Shown: positions 39,406 to 51,626 of the stretch, piece after piece
How the letters are laid out: each line of letters begins with the position of its first letter
Numbering within the stretch: position 1 is the first letter of the stretch
The notes under the pieces: model-generated
The model's input: only the letters and a program-made list of their open reading frames with translations
Told to the model about the DNA's origin: nothing
The model's database searches: none
Program-made: the position numbers and the translations under genes
DNA from: Picochlorum sp. 'celeri'
Taxonomy: Eukaryota; Chlorophyta; Trebouxiophyceae
Direction of reading: 5' to 3'
Length of the DNA stretch: 64,000 nt
NCBI GenBank assembly: GCA_010909725.1
Contig: JAACMV010000005.1
Coordinates: forward strand, 248,001 to 312,000

Positions 39406-42400
39406 ATGGAGACTGCGTATGCGAGTTCCAAGGAGGAGGTACGTTGGATTTTTATAGCGCATTGATTGTATGGGATTGGGGGTGGTCTGCTTCTTGGTCA
39501 CGCATTGATGGAATCCACAACTGGCTGTGATTTGTTTTTGCAAAAAACACACATCTCTCTCTCTTTCTCGTTGATGTTTTTCTTTGATGCGTATCGAATG
39601 CGATACTGTGGAAACAAATAGATGATGATTTACAGATGAACGTATAACGAATAGTAATATGGTGTAGGTTTTGAATCATTTCTCTGTTACTCTGGAGCAT
39701 GGTTTGAGTTCAGATGCTGTGCAACAGCATAGGATTCGGTATGGGAAGAATGAGCTGCCGACTGATCCAGGTATGTATGATACTACTAATAAGTCAGTCA
39801 GTCATGGTATATATATATTCATGGTTGGGTGTGATTGTGTAGGTACTCCGTTCTGGAAGCTGGTGTTGAAGCAGTTTGATGATTTGTTGGTCAAGGTGTG
39901 TTGCAGTGACATAGTCCGAGTATTGTATAAAGAATACGATCCACGTATGGGCGGTTGCATTGTGTAGATTCTGATCGTTGCTGCTGTGATTGATTTGCTG
40001 ATTGCGTTATCGAATGGGGAGCATGGGGCATCAGCGTTTGTGGAGCCTGGTGTGATTATTCTGATTCTTGTTGCGAATGCGACAGTGGGGGTTGTGACAG
40101 AGACGAATGCAGAGGCGGCGATTGAAGAGTTGAAGGCGTATGAAGCGGAAGTTGCGACTGTGTTTAGAGATGCGCGATGGTTTGTTGTTCCAGCGGCAGA
40201 CTTGGTGCCGGGGGATGTGGTTGAAATGTCGGTAGGGAGTAAGATTCCTGCTGATATTCGAGTGCTTCAGTTGTTGTCGCCGGATTTCAGGGTAGATCAG
40301 AGTATTTTGACAGGAGAATCGGAGAGTGTGTCAAAGTCTGAAGAGAGTGTGAGTATGTCAAAAGCTGTGAATCAGGACAAGACAAACATTGTGTTTTCTG
40401 GGACTGTGGTGACTGCCGGTAGGGCAATTGGGGTTGTGGTTGGAACTGGTGAGTCCACGGCTCTGGGTAAGATACGGAATGCTATGGCAAGTGCGAGTGA
40501 ACATGAGACGCCTTTGAAACAGAAGTTGGATCAGTTTGGGACATTTCTGTCAAAGTCTATTGCTGTCATTTGTATTCTTGTATGGGTTGTGAATTTGCCT
40601 CACTTTTCTGATCCCTTGCATGGGTCATGGTTTGGAGGGGCGTTGTACTACTTTAAGATTGCTGTTGCGCTGGCGGTCGCTGCTATTCCGGAAGGGCTTC
40701 CAGCTGTGGTGACAACATGCCTTGCGCTGGGTACACGGCAAATGGCCAAGAAGAATGCCATTGTTCGAAAGCTTCAGTCTGTGGAGACCCTGGGGTGTAC
40801 CTCTGTCATTTGTTCTGATAAAACAGGAACGTTGACGACAAATCAAATGAGTGTGGTTCGAGTGGCAAGTTATAGTAAAAATGGGAAGCTCAAAGAATAT
40901 GAAGTCACAGGAACATCTTTTGCTCCAGAAGGCCACATATTGGGTGTTGATGGGAAGAGGTTGGAGCATCCCGGGGACTCTCGGGTTTTGCTTGAGATTG
41001 GTGCCTGCTCGTCTTTGTGCAATGAATCCCACTTGATTTATTTACCCGACAAGAATACGTATCAGAGAGCTGGCGAGGCAACGGAGGTGGCGCTTCGTGT
41101 GTTGGCTGAAAAGATTGGCTTGCCAGGGTATTCTGCCATGCCAACAGCGCTTTCAAGACTGCCACAGCAACAGAGAACGACATATTGCAATGACGCGTGG
41201 AAGCAGAAAATGAAGAAGATATTTACGTTGGAGTTTGATAGGAAAAGAAAGCTCATGAGCACATTGTGTGAGGACTCGGAGAGTGGGCAGTTGGTGCTGT
41301 ATTGTAAGGGAGCACCTGAGATTGTACTTGGCAGGTGCACATCCGTATTGGCTGAAGATGGAAGTCAGGTTGCTCTTCAAGATTCGCTTGTGAAGAAGTT
41401 CCAGTCTCAAATTGAGCATTTTGCGCGAGACAGGGCTCTTCGATGCCTTGCACTGTGTTACAGGAAATGGGATGGGCGAGACAGGAGGCAGGTAACGGTG
41501 GATGATGAGAATCGCTTCTGCTTGATTGGAATAGTCGGTATGCAAGATCCTCCAAGGTTGGAGGCAAAACATGCTATGGAACAATGTAAATTGGCAGGGA
41601 TTCGGGTTATTATGGTGACAGGTGATAACAAAGTTACAGCTGAAAGTGTTGCACGACAGGTATCATTGGTCAACTCTACGAGCCATGGAGATGATCTTGA
41701 GATTGCTGGAAGCAGCAACAATAGTCTTGTGATGACTGGTTTGGAGTTTGATGAACTTTCAGACTCGCAGAAAGCTTCTGCTGCATCGCAAATATCAATC
41801 TTCTCTCGAGTAGAGCCAGCACATAAAACAGTGCTTGTTCAAATGCTCCAATCTCAGGGTCATGTGGTTGCTATGACGGGAGATGGAGTGAATGATGCGC
41901 CTGCATTAAAGACTGCTGACATTGGTGTTGCTATGGGATCTGGCACATCTGTTGCAAAGCACGCATCAGACATGGTCTTGGCAGACGATAATTTTGCCAC
42001 CATTGTGTCGGCCGTTGAAGCAGGCAGGTCAATATATGCAAATACGAAGCAGTTCATCAGATATATGGTTAGTTCAAATATTGGAGAAGTCGTAGCGATA
42101 TTTTCAGCGGCTCTTTTAGGAATTCCAGAGTGTCTGAATCCAGTGCAGTTGTTGTGGGTGAATTTAGTCACAGATGGCCTTCCCGCAACAGCTATTGGTT
42201 TTAACAAGCCCGACAGTAACATCATGAGGAGGCCGCCTAGGAGCGCAAGTGAAGGTATTGTTGATCGCTGGCTCTTCATCAGATATTTAGTTGTCGGTGC
42301 CTATGTTGGTATGGCGACGTCTCTAGGATTTTTATGGTGGTTCATGATGTATGAAGAAGGGCCCAAACTGTCATGGTCTCAGTTGAGATCATTCCAACAT

Positions 42401-42907
42401 TGTGGTGAGGGCCAAAACCCAGATTGCTCTGTGTTCGAAACAAGACTCCCTTCAACGGTTTCTATGTCTGTTCTTGTCGTGGTAGAAATGTTCAATGCTC
42501 TCAATGCATTGTCAGAAAACTGTTCGCTATTGACCTTGCCACCGTGGAGCAACCCATGGCTGCTTGGCGCTATTTCTCTCTCAATGCTTCTCCATGTGGC
42601 AATTATATATATTCCTCCTCTTTCGGTTATGTTTAGTGTTAGTGCATTATCTGGGCGTGAGTGGATCGCTATTTTGGTGCTTTCTTTTCCCGTGATTATT
42701 TTAGATGAAGTGCTCAAGTTTATCAGCAGGAATTTCATGCACAGATCCATGGCCCTGCCCAGCCGGAGCGTTGGGGTCGTGTCAGAAATGCAAGTGCATC
42801 TCAAACTACTCGTTTCAAAATTATTTCGCAATTCTTCAAAGGAGGAGGCCAAAAGAAAGTCAAGCGAAGCCATTCCTCTCGTAGAGAGATCACCATCCTA
42901 TGTGTAG
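39406..42907 (+). CDS. ER-type (SERCA/ECA, P-type IIA) Ca2+-ATPase
   Basis: 1042 aa from exons 39406-39438, 39668-39770, 39843-39895 and 39968-42907, all joined in frame; introns 229, 72 and 72 nt with gtacgt, gtatgt and gtgtgt donors. The first exon encodes only METAYASSKEE and runs into VLNHFSVTLEHGLSS, the usual SERCA N-terminus. Motifs: VPGDVVEMSVGSKIPADIR, LTGESESV, AAIPEGLPAVVTTCLALG (TM4 Ca2+ site), the phosphorylation motif CSDKTGTLTTNQMS (about residue 345), MVTGDNKVTA, MTGDGVNDAPALKTADIGVAMGSGTSVAK, and NIGEVVAIF and LLWVNLVTDGLPA (TM5/TM6). Pumps Ca2+ (possibly Mn2+) into the ER or Golgi. Length is normal for the family. Only 20 bp separate its stop from that of the convergent PHD gene. 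Confidence 0.95.
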
Positions 42908-42927
42908 ACATTTTACATTATAGTGGT

Positions 42928-45900
42928 TTAAGATAAATATTTAGCATTTTGTTTCCTTTGGCAAGCATCACATGACCATGTATGCGTTCCTTCTGGAACA
43001 TTCACACATCGAGTATGCATCCATGTCTCGCAAACATCACATGCAACCATAGCTTCACCATCATCGTCTCTTGTCCCACAAGGACAATTAACAACCCAGT
43101 CTTCTGGTCCACCAGCATGTAACCAAACGCTGTCCAAAATATAGCCCTCTCCTACCACCTGCAAGTCGAGATCTATTGATGATGGTCCGAGAAGCTGCCG
43201 TAATTGTATATTCTCAGGCAGGACTCTATGAACTCCTTTGCTCTTGTTTCCAAAGTTCTCTGGGGCAATGACACCAACGGCTCTAAACTTGGAAAACAGG
43301 TGATATAATTCTCGGAACTGATTTGTGACTTCATCAAGATATTGTTTAATGGTTGCCGATATGTCCATGATGAGGATCTCCGGTGGAGGGATGATGGGTA
43401 AACACTTTCTTCCAGATCTTGTTGCAGATACACTTTTTGAATTCAACTCTCGAGGCATCTCTATACGTGTCCAGACCTTGATTGACTCTGAATTATTCTG
43501 TTGTTTATTCTTGGATGGTTCTGGATATGAATGATAGCTTTTCATGAAGAGTTTCGTATCGCGCAACACTTGAACTTCTTTGGTAAGGTGACGAGCCTTC
43601 AGTACCTTGTGGGTAGTCTTCATCTGAAATGCAGCTGCTGTATTCTTTGCTGCTATCTTCGCTACCTCTGGCAGGTATATCTTCAAGGTACACATGAAAA
43701 GATAATGTAAATCTCTCGTTATTTGATTGCGTACCAAATTGACGTCCCCTGGGTCGGCAACATCTGCCCCAGGATCCAACAAATGCCATGGCCTGGATAT
43801 TCTAGTTGTCTCATCATCATCACTCGGTGACAAAGCTGAAGTCCAAAGGGACTCAAGAGTTGCATCAACAGACGCTCTGACATATGTTTGTATGTCCTCC
43901 GCGTGGTATCGATGACTCGCACCATCCTGACATGGCTCTACTGTGGTCACAGCATTGGACAGTGCTGCACTGCGAGACCTGGTATTCCTCGTGTGCCTGG
44001 GACTCAATTCTTCCGCAGCTTCTCCGTAAGCAAAACTTGGATTTTGTAATTTAAAATGAGCATTATCTTCTTTTAGGGTTTCCTTGTTCAGTGGAGGGTT
44101 CCACCCTTCTGGAAACATCCCCATGTGATGCAAGCATTCCCTGTCAATCTCAATTGTATTATCTACGAGAGTGATGCACTTTGATGCATCACCTTCTTGA
44201 ATCTCAAGAAGTCCCTGGATCCATTTCAACAAAACAGGCAGAAACTCCCACCATGAGTCCTGCATAAAATACAATCGGATCCTGTATTTACTGGGAACAG
44301 ATGCCACAGTATTACAACCACTCACCTTGCATGTTACAACAGGACCAGATCCTCCGACAAGATTTGAAAATGCTGCCTCCATATCGGACCTGGTTTTCGA
44401 CTGACCTATTATTGCCTTCGATTTAGGAATGAGTGACTTCAACGCTCGGCACAACTGTCTTGCCCTCTCCACAAAATCATCACGGGACAAGTTAGCCTTG
44501 TACTTCAAAACAGCAGGGTTTGCACTATTATTCCTACTGTTCTTGATTGATTCAAGCTTGGATTCTTCTTTCTTTTCTAATAAACGCAGCGTACTCTCAT
44601 CTGATCCACTCATAGGTGCAGAACTACCTTTCAGTCTCCAGGGAGTAATTTCTAAATCAAATTTCCGCTCTTTGCCGTCCATCATTCTCAATTTATGCAT
44701 CCTACCTCTATTCACTGGCATTGCAACTACAGTACCCTGCACTATTTCACCTCTCATTAAAATCTCTAATTCACTGTTCAACGTGACATCCTCAATACTG
44801 CACGGAGCATGATTGTGATCTACATGCAAGTCATTCAAACTCTTCCCTATCTGTGATGTCGTTGCAGTGGTATGCTTTATGTCGCCTGAGGTATCTCTCT
44901 TTTTCTGCGGAGGGGCGGAAAACCGAATACCTTTCCTCTTCTTCTTGTGAAATGGACCAGCCTTTCTCTTCTTCAACTCACTCTCCCCACCAGAAACGGC
45001 CTTCTGGGCTTCTGCGATACATTTTGTGTCAAAAAATGGAGCAGCTTGCTTTGGATTTAATTGCAAATAAAGCAATCTATACAACAAAGCACCAAAATCC
45101 CGAACAAGTGCTGCACCGCCAACAGGGAGAGAATACCTCTGAATAATCTCAGGAACGTGCTCTTCAACTCCTTCAAAATCATGTAGTATGTGTGACAAGA
45201 GAGTCGAGCTAACATATGTCCCAGCATCTTCCCACCGCTTTTCAGTTATGTTATAAGGACCTCTGCCAAACTTGTACCCAAACAGGCCATACCAAGTCTG
45301 ACCATACCCTAGAAAGTAGGATATCCGAAGCTCCATACCACTCTTTGATGAAACATCCTCCACTGTCACATCCTTTGCCTGTAACATATCGCACAATACA
45401 TCCCATAAGGCCATTATCTGCAGTCCAGTCACCCCTCGCGACCCACCATACATGCCATTAATCCGCAACAAGTGCCCATATCCATTTCCATGGATGACCC
45501 CATGTAACCGATGTTTTGTAGAGTCGTAGATTGTTGGATCCGCATTGTAAATGGACGCATGGTGCTCTGCTGTTTCGCTGATAACCTTTGAGGGTAGACT
45601 AATGCTCGATGCGTGATCCTTACCAAGCCTACATGCTTCCGTAATAGCTGCCAAGGAGGTGGGGTCGTCCAGGGAGTCAGGCCCGGTTTCTGCCGGGATG
45701 ACAAAATGATACTTTTTCGAGCAAACAGGGTGCGTCCCCCAGCCTATAATCCTGCATTGGTCACATACACTCGTTTCTTCTGTCACATTCTCCTCATAAA
45801 TGTATAATTCAAGCCCATCTTTCAGTTCGACACTCCAACAAGAACTCCCACCAGGAAGCCGGATTTCATGCCCTTTACAGCCTACGTATCGCCTGATATT

Positions 45901-46014
45901 GACACTAAAACTCGATCGAGTGTATTCTGGTGCGTCATCACCACTAGATGGCGAAGAATCCTGTTTCAGAAGGGGAGACTGGTTTGAAGACTTTAAAATT
46001 TCCTCTGGTCTCAT
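42928..46014 (-). CDS. PHD-finger protein, MMD1/MS1-like family
   Basis: 1028 aa, single exon. C-terminal PHD finger: CPCGTRDDDGEAMVACDVCETWMHTRC...HTWSCDAC (about 970-1020), the C4HC3 pattern that reads histone H3 tails. Upstream, the segment SYFLGYGQTWYGLFGYKFGRGPYNIT (about 245-270) resembles the conserved region of the plant MALE MEIOCYTE DEATH 1 / MALE STERILITY 1 family, where YGxWFGxWGYxFGRG is typical. The family also has a winged-helix-like VGGAALVRDFGALLYRLL segment, seen here at about 295-312. In plants these proteins control chromosome condensation and gene expression in meiosis and tapetum. A basic run KKRKAGPFHKKKRKG could be a nuclear signal. A role in algal meiosis is inference. 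Confidence 0.78.
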   Translation of the reverse strand: MRPEEILKSSNQSPLLKQDSSPSSGDDAPEYTRSSFSVNIRRYVGCKGHEIRLPGGSSCWSVELKDGLELYIYEENVTEETSVCDQCRIIGWGTHPVCSKKYHFVIPAETGPDSLDDPTSLAAITEACRLGKDHASSISLPSKVISETAEHHASIYNADPTIYDSTKHRLHGVIHGNGYGHLLRINGMYGGSRGVTGLQIMALWDVLCDMLQAKDVTVEDVSSKSGMELRISYFLGYGQTWYGLFGYKFGRGPYNITEKRWEDAGTYVSSTLLSHILHDFEGVEEHVPEIIQRYSLPVGGAALVRDFGALLYRLLYLQLNPKQAAPFFDTKCIAEAQKAVSGGESELKKRKAGPFHKKKRKGIRFSAPPQKKRDTSGDIKHTTATTSQIGKSLNDLHVDHNHAPCSIEDVTLNSELEILMRGEIVQGTVVAMPVNRGRMHKLRMMDGKERKFDLEITPWRLKGSSAPMSGSDESTLRLLEKKEESKLESIKNSRNNSANPAVLKYKANLSRDDFVERARQLCRALKSLIPKSKAIIGQSKTRSDMEAAFSNLVGGSGPVVTCKVSGCNTVASVPSKYRIRLYFMQDSWWEFLPVLLKWIQGLLEIQEGDASKCITLVDNTIEIDRECLHHMGMFPEGWNPPLNKETLKEDNAHFKLQNPSFAYGEAAEELSPRHTRNTRSRSAALSNAVTTVEPCQDGASHRYHAEDIQTYVRASVDATLESLWTSALSPSDDDETTRISRPWHLLDPGADVADPGDVNLVRNQITRDLHYLFMCTLKIYLPEVAKIAAKNTAAAFQMKTTHKVLKARHLTKEVQVLRDTKLFMKSYHSYPEPSKNKQQNNSESIKVWTRIEMPRELNSKSVSATRSGRKCLPIIPPPEILIMDISATIKQYLDEVTNQFRELYHLFSKFRAVGVIAPENFGNKSKGVHRVLPENIQLRQLLGPSSIDLDLQVVGEGYILDSVWLHAGGPEDWVVNCPCGTRDDDGEAMVACDVCETWMHTRCVNVPEGTHTWSCDACQRKQNAKYLS

Positions 46015-46280
46015 CCTACCGCAGCACGAATGATCTACGCCACCTGCATTGCCACCTCATTCAACTACAATCGCTATTGATGAATTTAAAAGTGAATCAA
46101 AGTCTCCCTGTTTCTTTGTCTCCATTCGAGTTCCTACTTTAGAATAATTTAGAAAACGTTGCATGCATGGGTCAATACGGCTGTCTATGTGCAAGCATTG
46201 CTATGTAAAATTTTATTTTAGAAACTAATAAGCGCCAAAGAATCTCAGAAGGACAGGAAGGGCGAAATAGTGTGGAAAAT
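46015..46280. promoter_or_regulatory. Divergent promoter region, PHD protein / MetRS
   Basis: 266-bp spacer between divergent start codons; holds tgcatgca near 46161-46168. Nothing else notable. Confidence 0.4.
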
Positions 46281-49200
46281 ATGAGTGCTGGAGATGCCAA
46301 TTTGGTTATCGGCCGGGCTGGTGATCCGATGGCTATACGAGTAGCAGCCGCGGCAGAACTATCAAAAAAGCCTTTGAAAATCACTGCAATGGCCGAATCA
46401 AGAAAAATAGCCGAGGATGCCATTGCCCCTTTCAGCCGCAAAACGCTCTTCTTGGTTTTGACTGACGGGAGCGTGCTCAGCGAGCCGAATGCGATGGCTC
46501 GATACTTGTATGGATGTGATAAGATTGATATTATCTGTGAATCACGTTTGGAATGGGAGGAATCGGTGCTGCGCCCAGCAGTATACTCTGGTGACTCTGG
46601 TGCTGTTCAAAGACTGGTGACTGAGGAACTTGGTTCCCTCGTGGACGGGCATCCTATCGATTTGGCTGATATTTCCATTGCGTGTACGCTGAAGTCTGCC
46701 TTGTTGTTGGGAATGGAGCTTTCAGATGACGCGAAACAGTATGTTGGAAAGGTGATGGGGACTGCAGAAGTGGTGGCAAGTCTGGAAAAGATTGGGTTTG
46801 GAAAGGTTGATGATGCCATATCTGCACAGGTTGTCAAATCAGATGTAGATGAAATTGATGGAAACAAGATAAAGCTTCCTAAAGTTGGAGACAGGAATAT
46901 TTTGATCACGTCTGCTCTGCCATATGTCAACAATGTCCCACATCTTGGGAATATAATTGGTTGTGTGCTGAGTGCCGATGTCTATGCCCGGTTCTGTAGA
47001 GCACGTGGATATAACTGCATATATGTATGTGGAACTGATGAGTATGGAACTGCAACAGAAACTAAAGCTATTGAAGAAGGGTTGAGTTGCCAGGAATTAT
47101 GTGACAAATACAATGCCATTCACAAGGAGATTTATGACTGGTTTGATATTAAGTTTGACAAATTTGGTAGGACTCCTACGCGCTATCAGACAGAAATAGC
47201 GCAGGAAACGTTCAATCAGTTGAGAGAGAATGGGTACTTGGAGGAGAAGACAGTGGAGCAGTTGTACAGTGAGCCCCTGCAGAAGTTTCTGGCAGATCGG
47301 TATGTGACAGGTACCTGTCCAAAATGTCTGTATGAAGATGCTAGAGGGGATCAATGCGATTCTTGTGGGTCTCTATTGAATCCTACTGAATTGAAGAATC
47401 CCAAATGTGCAATGTCAGGCAGCAAACCTGTTCTCAAGAGCACCAGGCACGTGTTTTTGGACTTGCCAAGGCTCTCTGAAGACCTGCAAGCTTACATAGA
47501 TCGATCTTCCAAAGAGGGAGGATGGAGTTCGAATTGTATGCATGTGACGAAAGCTTGGCTTGATCAGGGATTGAAATCACGGTGCATCACTCGTGATTTG
47601 AAATGGGGAACACCTGTTCCGCTGGATGGGTTCCGAGACAAAGTATTTTATGTGTGGTTTGACGCTCCGATTGGGTATGTTTCTATAACTGCTACATACT
47701 GTGGAGACAAATGGAAAGCTTGGTGGAAGCCTAGTGAGTACTTTGTGGATGGCGAATCTGTGCCAGATGTGGAACTTGTGCAATTCATGGGCAAAGATAA
47801 TGTTCCATTCCATACAATCATCTTTCCTGCATGTCAAATTGGTTCCCAGAAACCTTGGACGATGATGAACTCTATATCGGTGACAGAATATCTGAATTAT
47901 GAGGATGGTAAGTTCAGTAAGAGCAGGGGGATTGGTGTGTTTGGAAATGATGCCAAGGAGACTGGAATACCTGTAGAGGTCTGGCGATATTATTTACTCT
48001 CAATGAGGCCAGAATCTCAGGATTCTGTGTTTCAGTGGGATGATTTCGCAGCAAAGAGTAATGCTGAGCTGAATGATAACTTAGGAAACTTTATCAACAG
48101 GACTTTGAAGTTTATTTATGCCAGATTCGATGCAACAGTGCCTGGCACTGCCAATGGCAAGATGGACGAGTCTGTTAACAAGGTATTGCGCGACTATGGA
48201 GAGAAAATCTCCGAGTATGTGGCATCCTATATTCAAGGTCTGTTTTTAGTCAATGATGCTTATTGTATTATTTTTGCCCATGCATTGACATTTGAATTCA
48301 TTCTGATGCAGCCCTCGAGTCCAAGAAGATGAAGAGTGCATTGCAATCGGCTATGATGATTAGCAAATCAGGCAATTTGTTCTTCCAAGAAACAGAGATA
48401 TGGAAGGTTGTAAAGGAGAATAGAGATACAGCAGCAGCATATATTTCAACTTGCTTTGGAACATCAGTTGTACTGGCATCATTGCTTGAGCCTTTCATGC
48501 CCAGCCTCACAGCCAAGATTTTGGACCAGATGAATCTTGATTCCTGCCCAAGTTTGACAGATGATCTGATAGAAAAGTGCAAATCAGTAGGAGACATTGT
48601 GGCAGAAGGCCACAAACTTGTGAAAGAGCCAGTTCCAATATTCAAGAAAATCACCGAGGAAGAAGTTTCAGAGTTGCGAGCAAGGTATGCAGGAAGTCAA
48701 GCTTCACGTGTGGAAGGCTCAAAGCCGTCTGATGCCGAACAAAAGCAGCCAGAATCCAAGAAAGATAAAGGCAAAAAAGAGAAGAAAGAAGCCAAGGGTG
48801 CAAAAGAGGAGCTGTCGTCAAAGATGAAAAAGATGTCACTTTCAGACAAATCAGTAGATATATCTCGAATTGATATTAGAGTGGGAAAGATTGTGGAATG
48901 CAAAAAGCATCCTGATGCTGACAGTTTGTATGTCGAAACTGTGGATGTTGGGGAAGAGAAGCCTCGGACTGTTGTCAGTGGCCTAGTTAAATTTATTCCA
49001 CTGGAACAGATGCAGAATAGAAGGGTTGTTCTCGTTTGCAATCTCAAACCAGCAAACATGCGAGGGATCAAGAGTGAAGCAATGGTTCTAGCAGCAACGG
49101 CACCTGATGGAAATTCAGTGGAGCTTGTGGAGCCACCAGCCTCTGCAGAAATAGGATCTAGAATACATGTCGAAGGCTATGAAGGTGAGGCGGACGAAAT

Positions 49201-49339
49201 TTTAAACCCCAAAAAGAAGGTTTGGGAAAAGGTTCAGGTAGATCTTGGAACCAATGATGCCAAACAGGCTTGTTACAAAGGTGTGCCATTTTCAGGGCCC
49301 TGCACAGTTGCTTCTATTGTAAATGGAAGCATTAAATAG
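46281..49339 (+). CDS. Methionyl-tRNA synthetase, cytosolic type, GST-like N-domain and EMAPII-like C-domain
   Basis: 994 aa from ATG 46281, exons 46281-48237 and 48312-49339; intron 74 nt (gtctgt...gcag); the frame continues [15 protein letters not shown]. Residues 1-185 look like a GST fold ([44 protein letters not shown]). The class-I catalytic core has [14 protein letters not shown] (HIGH equivalent HLGN, about 220), a Cys-rich zinc knuckle ([18 protein letters not shown]), [12 protein letters not shown], and GKFSKSRG (KMSKS equivalent, about 543). After a Lys-rich hinge, residues 830-994 form an EMAPII/Arc1p-type tRNA-binding OB fold ([23 protein letters not shown]). Charges initiator and elongator tRNA-Met. 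The triple architecture is unusual: plants generally lack the GST-like part. Confidence 0.95.
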
Positions 49340-49402
49340 AAGACTCTTGCAACGTAGCCATTTTTGATATCAATATGAAGCTAGGATACATTTTCATGTA
49401 AT

Positions 49403-51626
49403 TCATAGGATCACTTCATCGTACTGTTGTTTGTTCCATAGACTGGCATATTGCCCACCCTTCTCCAACAACTCAGAGTGGGACCCAGTCTCCACAATTC
49501 TACCATGGTCCAAAACAACAATTTTGTCACACTGAGCTGCCGTAGATAATCTATGCGCAACTACTAGACATGTGCGACCTTCTGCGAGCCCAAACAAAGC
49601 ACGCAACACTGATTTTTCTGTAGCAGAGTCCAAGGCAGAGGTTGGCTCATCAAGGAGCGCGATGGATGGCTGTTTGAGAAATGCACGGGCCAAGGCAATT
49701 CTCTGTTTCTCGCCTCCAGACAATTTCAGACCTCTCTCTCCAACCATGGTTTGATACCCATTAGGGAATCGTTCTATCTGATCATGTATGGCAGCATACT
49801 TTGCTGCCTCTCTAACCTCCTCATCAGAAGCATCAAGCCTCCCATATCGAATGTTATACTCAACCGTCTGATTGAACAGCACCAAATCTTGTGGAACAAT
49901 GCCAAAAGCGTCCCGTAAACTGTTTAGTTTAATATTTCGAATATCCTGTCCTCCTACCTTGATCGTTCCTTGATGTGGGTCATAAAATCGAAACAAGAGT
50001 CTCAGGATTGTTGATTTGCCACTGCCAGAGGTACCTACAAGAGCACAGCTTGTACCAGCAGGCACATGCAACGAAAACTTCTTCAGTATATCATGCGAGG
50101 GTTGATACCCGAAAGAGACATTCTCTAAATCTAAATCGTAGCCATCAGCTCTTGGTTTCAGAGGAACAGCATCAGGAGATTCATTCACTTTTGATTTCTC
50201 TTTCAGCAAATCAAACATAGCGCCCATATCAATCAAACTTTGCTTTGTTTCTCGATACACAGTCCCAAGAAAATTCAGAGGCACAGAGAGCTGGAACAGG
50301 AGACCATTCACCATGACCAAGTCTCCAACTGTTAAATGACCATCATAAATGCCTTGAGCAGACATGAGCATTGCCGCAACAAGCGCAGTGGAGAAAATCG
50401 CACTCTGTCCAAAATTCAGTAGAGAAAGAGACTGCTGCGTCTCTATAGCTGCCTTCTCATACGTCTGCAAGTGCTCATCATACCGCTTCTGCTCATGCTT
50501 TTCATTGCCAAAAAATTTGACAGTCTCATAATTTATCAACGAGTCCACAGCAATAGCACTTGCATTAGACTCTGCTTTATTCATCTCTTTTCGGAATTGA
50601 GATCGCCACTGTGTGACCCAGAATGTAAAAATAGTATAACAGCCAATCGTCCCTGCCGTAAGAAGAGCAAATGGCATCCCACACTTGTATGCCAATATTC
50701 CAGATACAAGGGAAACCTCTAGTGCTGTTGGAACAACGTTAAACACCATGGAGCTCATTATAAAATTGATTCCCCGGGTACCACGATCAATAACACGAGA
50801 AACAGCACCCGTTTGTCGACTGAGGTGGAAGGAAAGGTCGAGGTGGTGCAGATGCCCAAACACCTGATTGGCAACCGTCCGAATAGCATTCTGAGTAATT
50901 TTGGCAAAAACTGCATTCCTCATCTCATTGCACAGAGATGCACCAATACGAGAGACACCGTATCCAACGATCAACATTGGAGGCGTCAGTGCTATAGCTG
51001 CGCCGATATTCATGGGCGTCAGCCCCGAGGGATCCATGCTGAGTGCATCCACTGCATACACACATTCAGTAACATCATCCTGCAACAAAACCACAATACC
51101 CACAAGCATACGACGCACCGGCATACTTGAACATGAATGGGACTTGTACATTCAATGCTTTCGAACCCAAAAGCAGACCCAACGCAGCACCCATTCGAGC
51201 TTTGACATGAAAGTCTCCTCGAGGCTTGATGTATTTGAACATTTCCTTCACTGTATCCCAATCTCTCCCTTCCTCACCATCGGACTTTGCATGGATTGAA
51301 CTCGAGATCTCCCCATTGCTTTTAGAATCGTTGTTGATCGAACCCACTTGTGAAAACAACCGTGTAGGTAGACTCTGAACCGTATCCTTCTTTGTGCTAC
51401 TGCACGTAGGCTGTCTCCTTATAGCCTCCTGACCTATGCTGCTGCTCTTGCAATGATATTCTGCTCTTCCCTGCCATACTTCTCTAGATTGCTTAATACC
51501 ATGCTCAGATGTACGCGTTTGCCACAACAATGAACACGTGGCATCTTGTTCCTCGCCAAAGAGTGTGCTGCTCCCTCTCAACAGCTGAGAAGCCAAAACT
51601 CTGTTGCTCCTCCTGACAACCAGCAT
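49403..51626 (-). CDS. Mitochondrial half-size ABC transporter, ATM/ABCB7/Atm1 type
   Basis: 718 aa from exons 51626-51119 and 51051-49403; intron 67 nt (gtgcgt...gcag), frame restored as [21 protein letters not shown], matching Atm1. The N-terminal 110 residues are Arg/Ser/Thr-rich, as in mitochondrial presequences. A six-helix ABC membrane domain follows, with [30 protein letters not shown] and [17 protein letters not shown], typical of the family. The nucleotide-binding domain has Walker [10 protein letters not shown] (about 507), signature [17 protein letters not shown] (about 611), Walker [13 protein letters not shown] and H-loop VVAHRLST. Atm1/ATM3 exports a glutathione-linked sulfur species needed for cytosolic Fe-S assembly; in plants ATM3 is also required for Moco synthesis. 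Converges on MetRS with a 63-bp gap. Confidence 0.93.

Noticed and set aside
48238..48311. MetRS as two adjacent genes
   Set aside because: A 74-nt GT-AG intron restores one frame with continuous homology through the anticodon-binding region.
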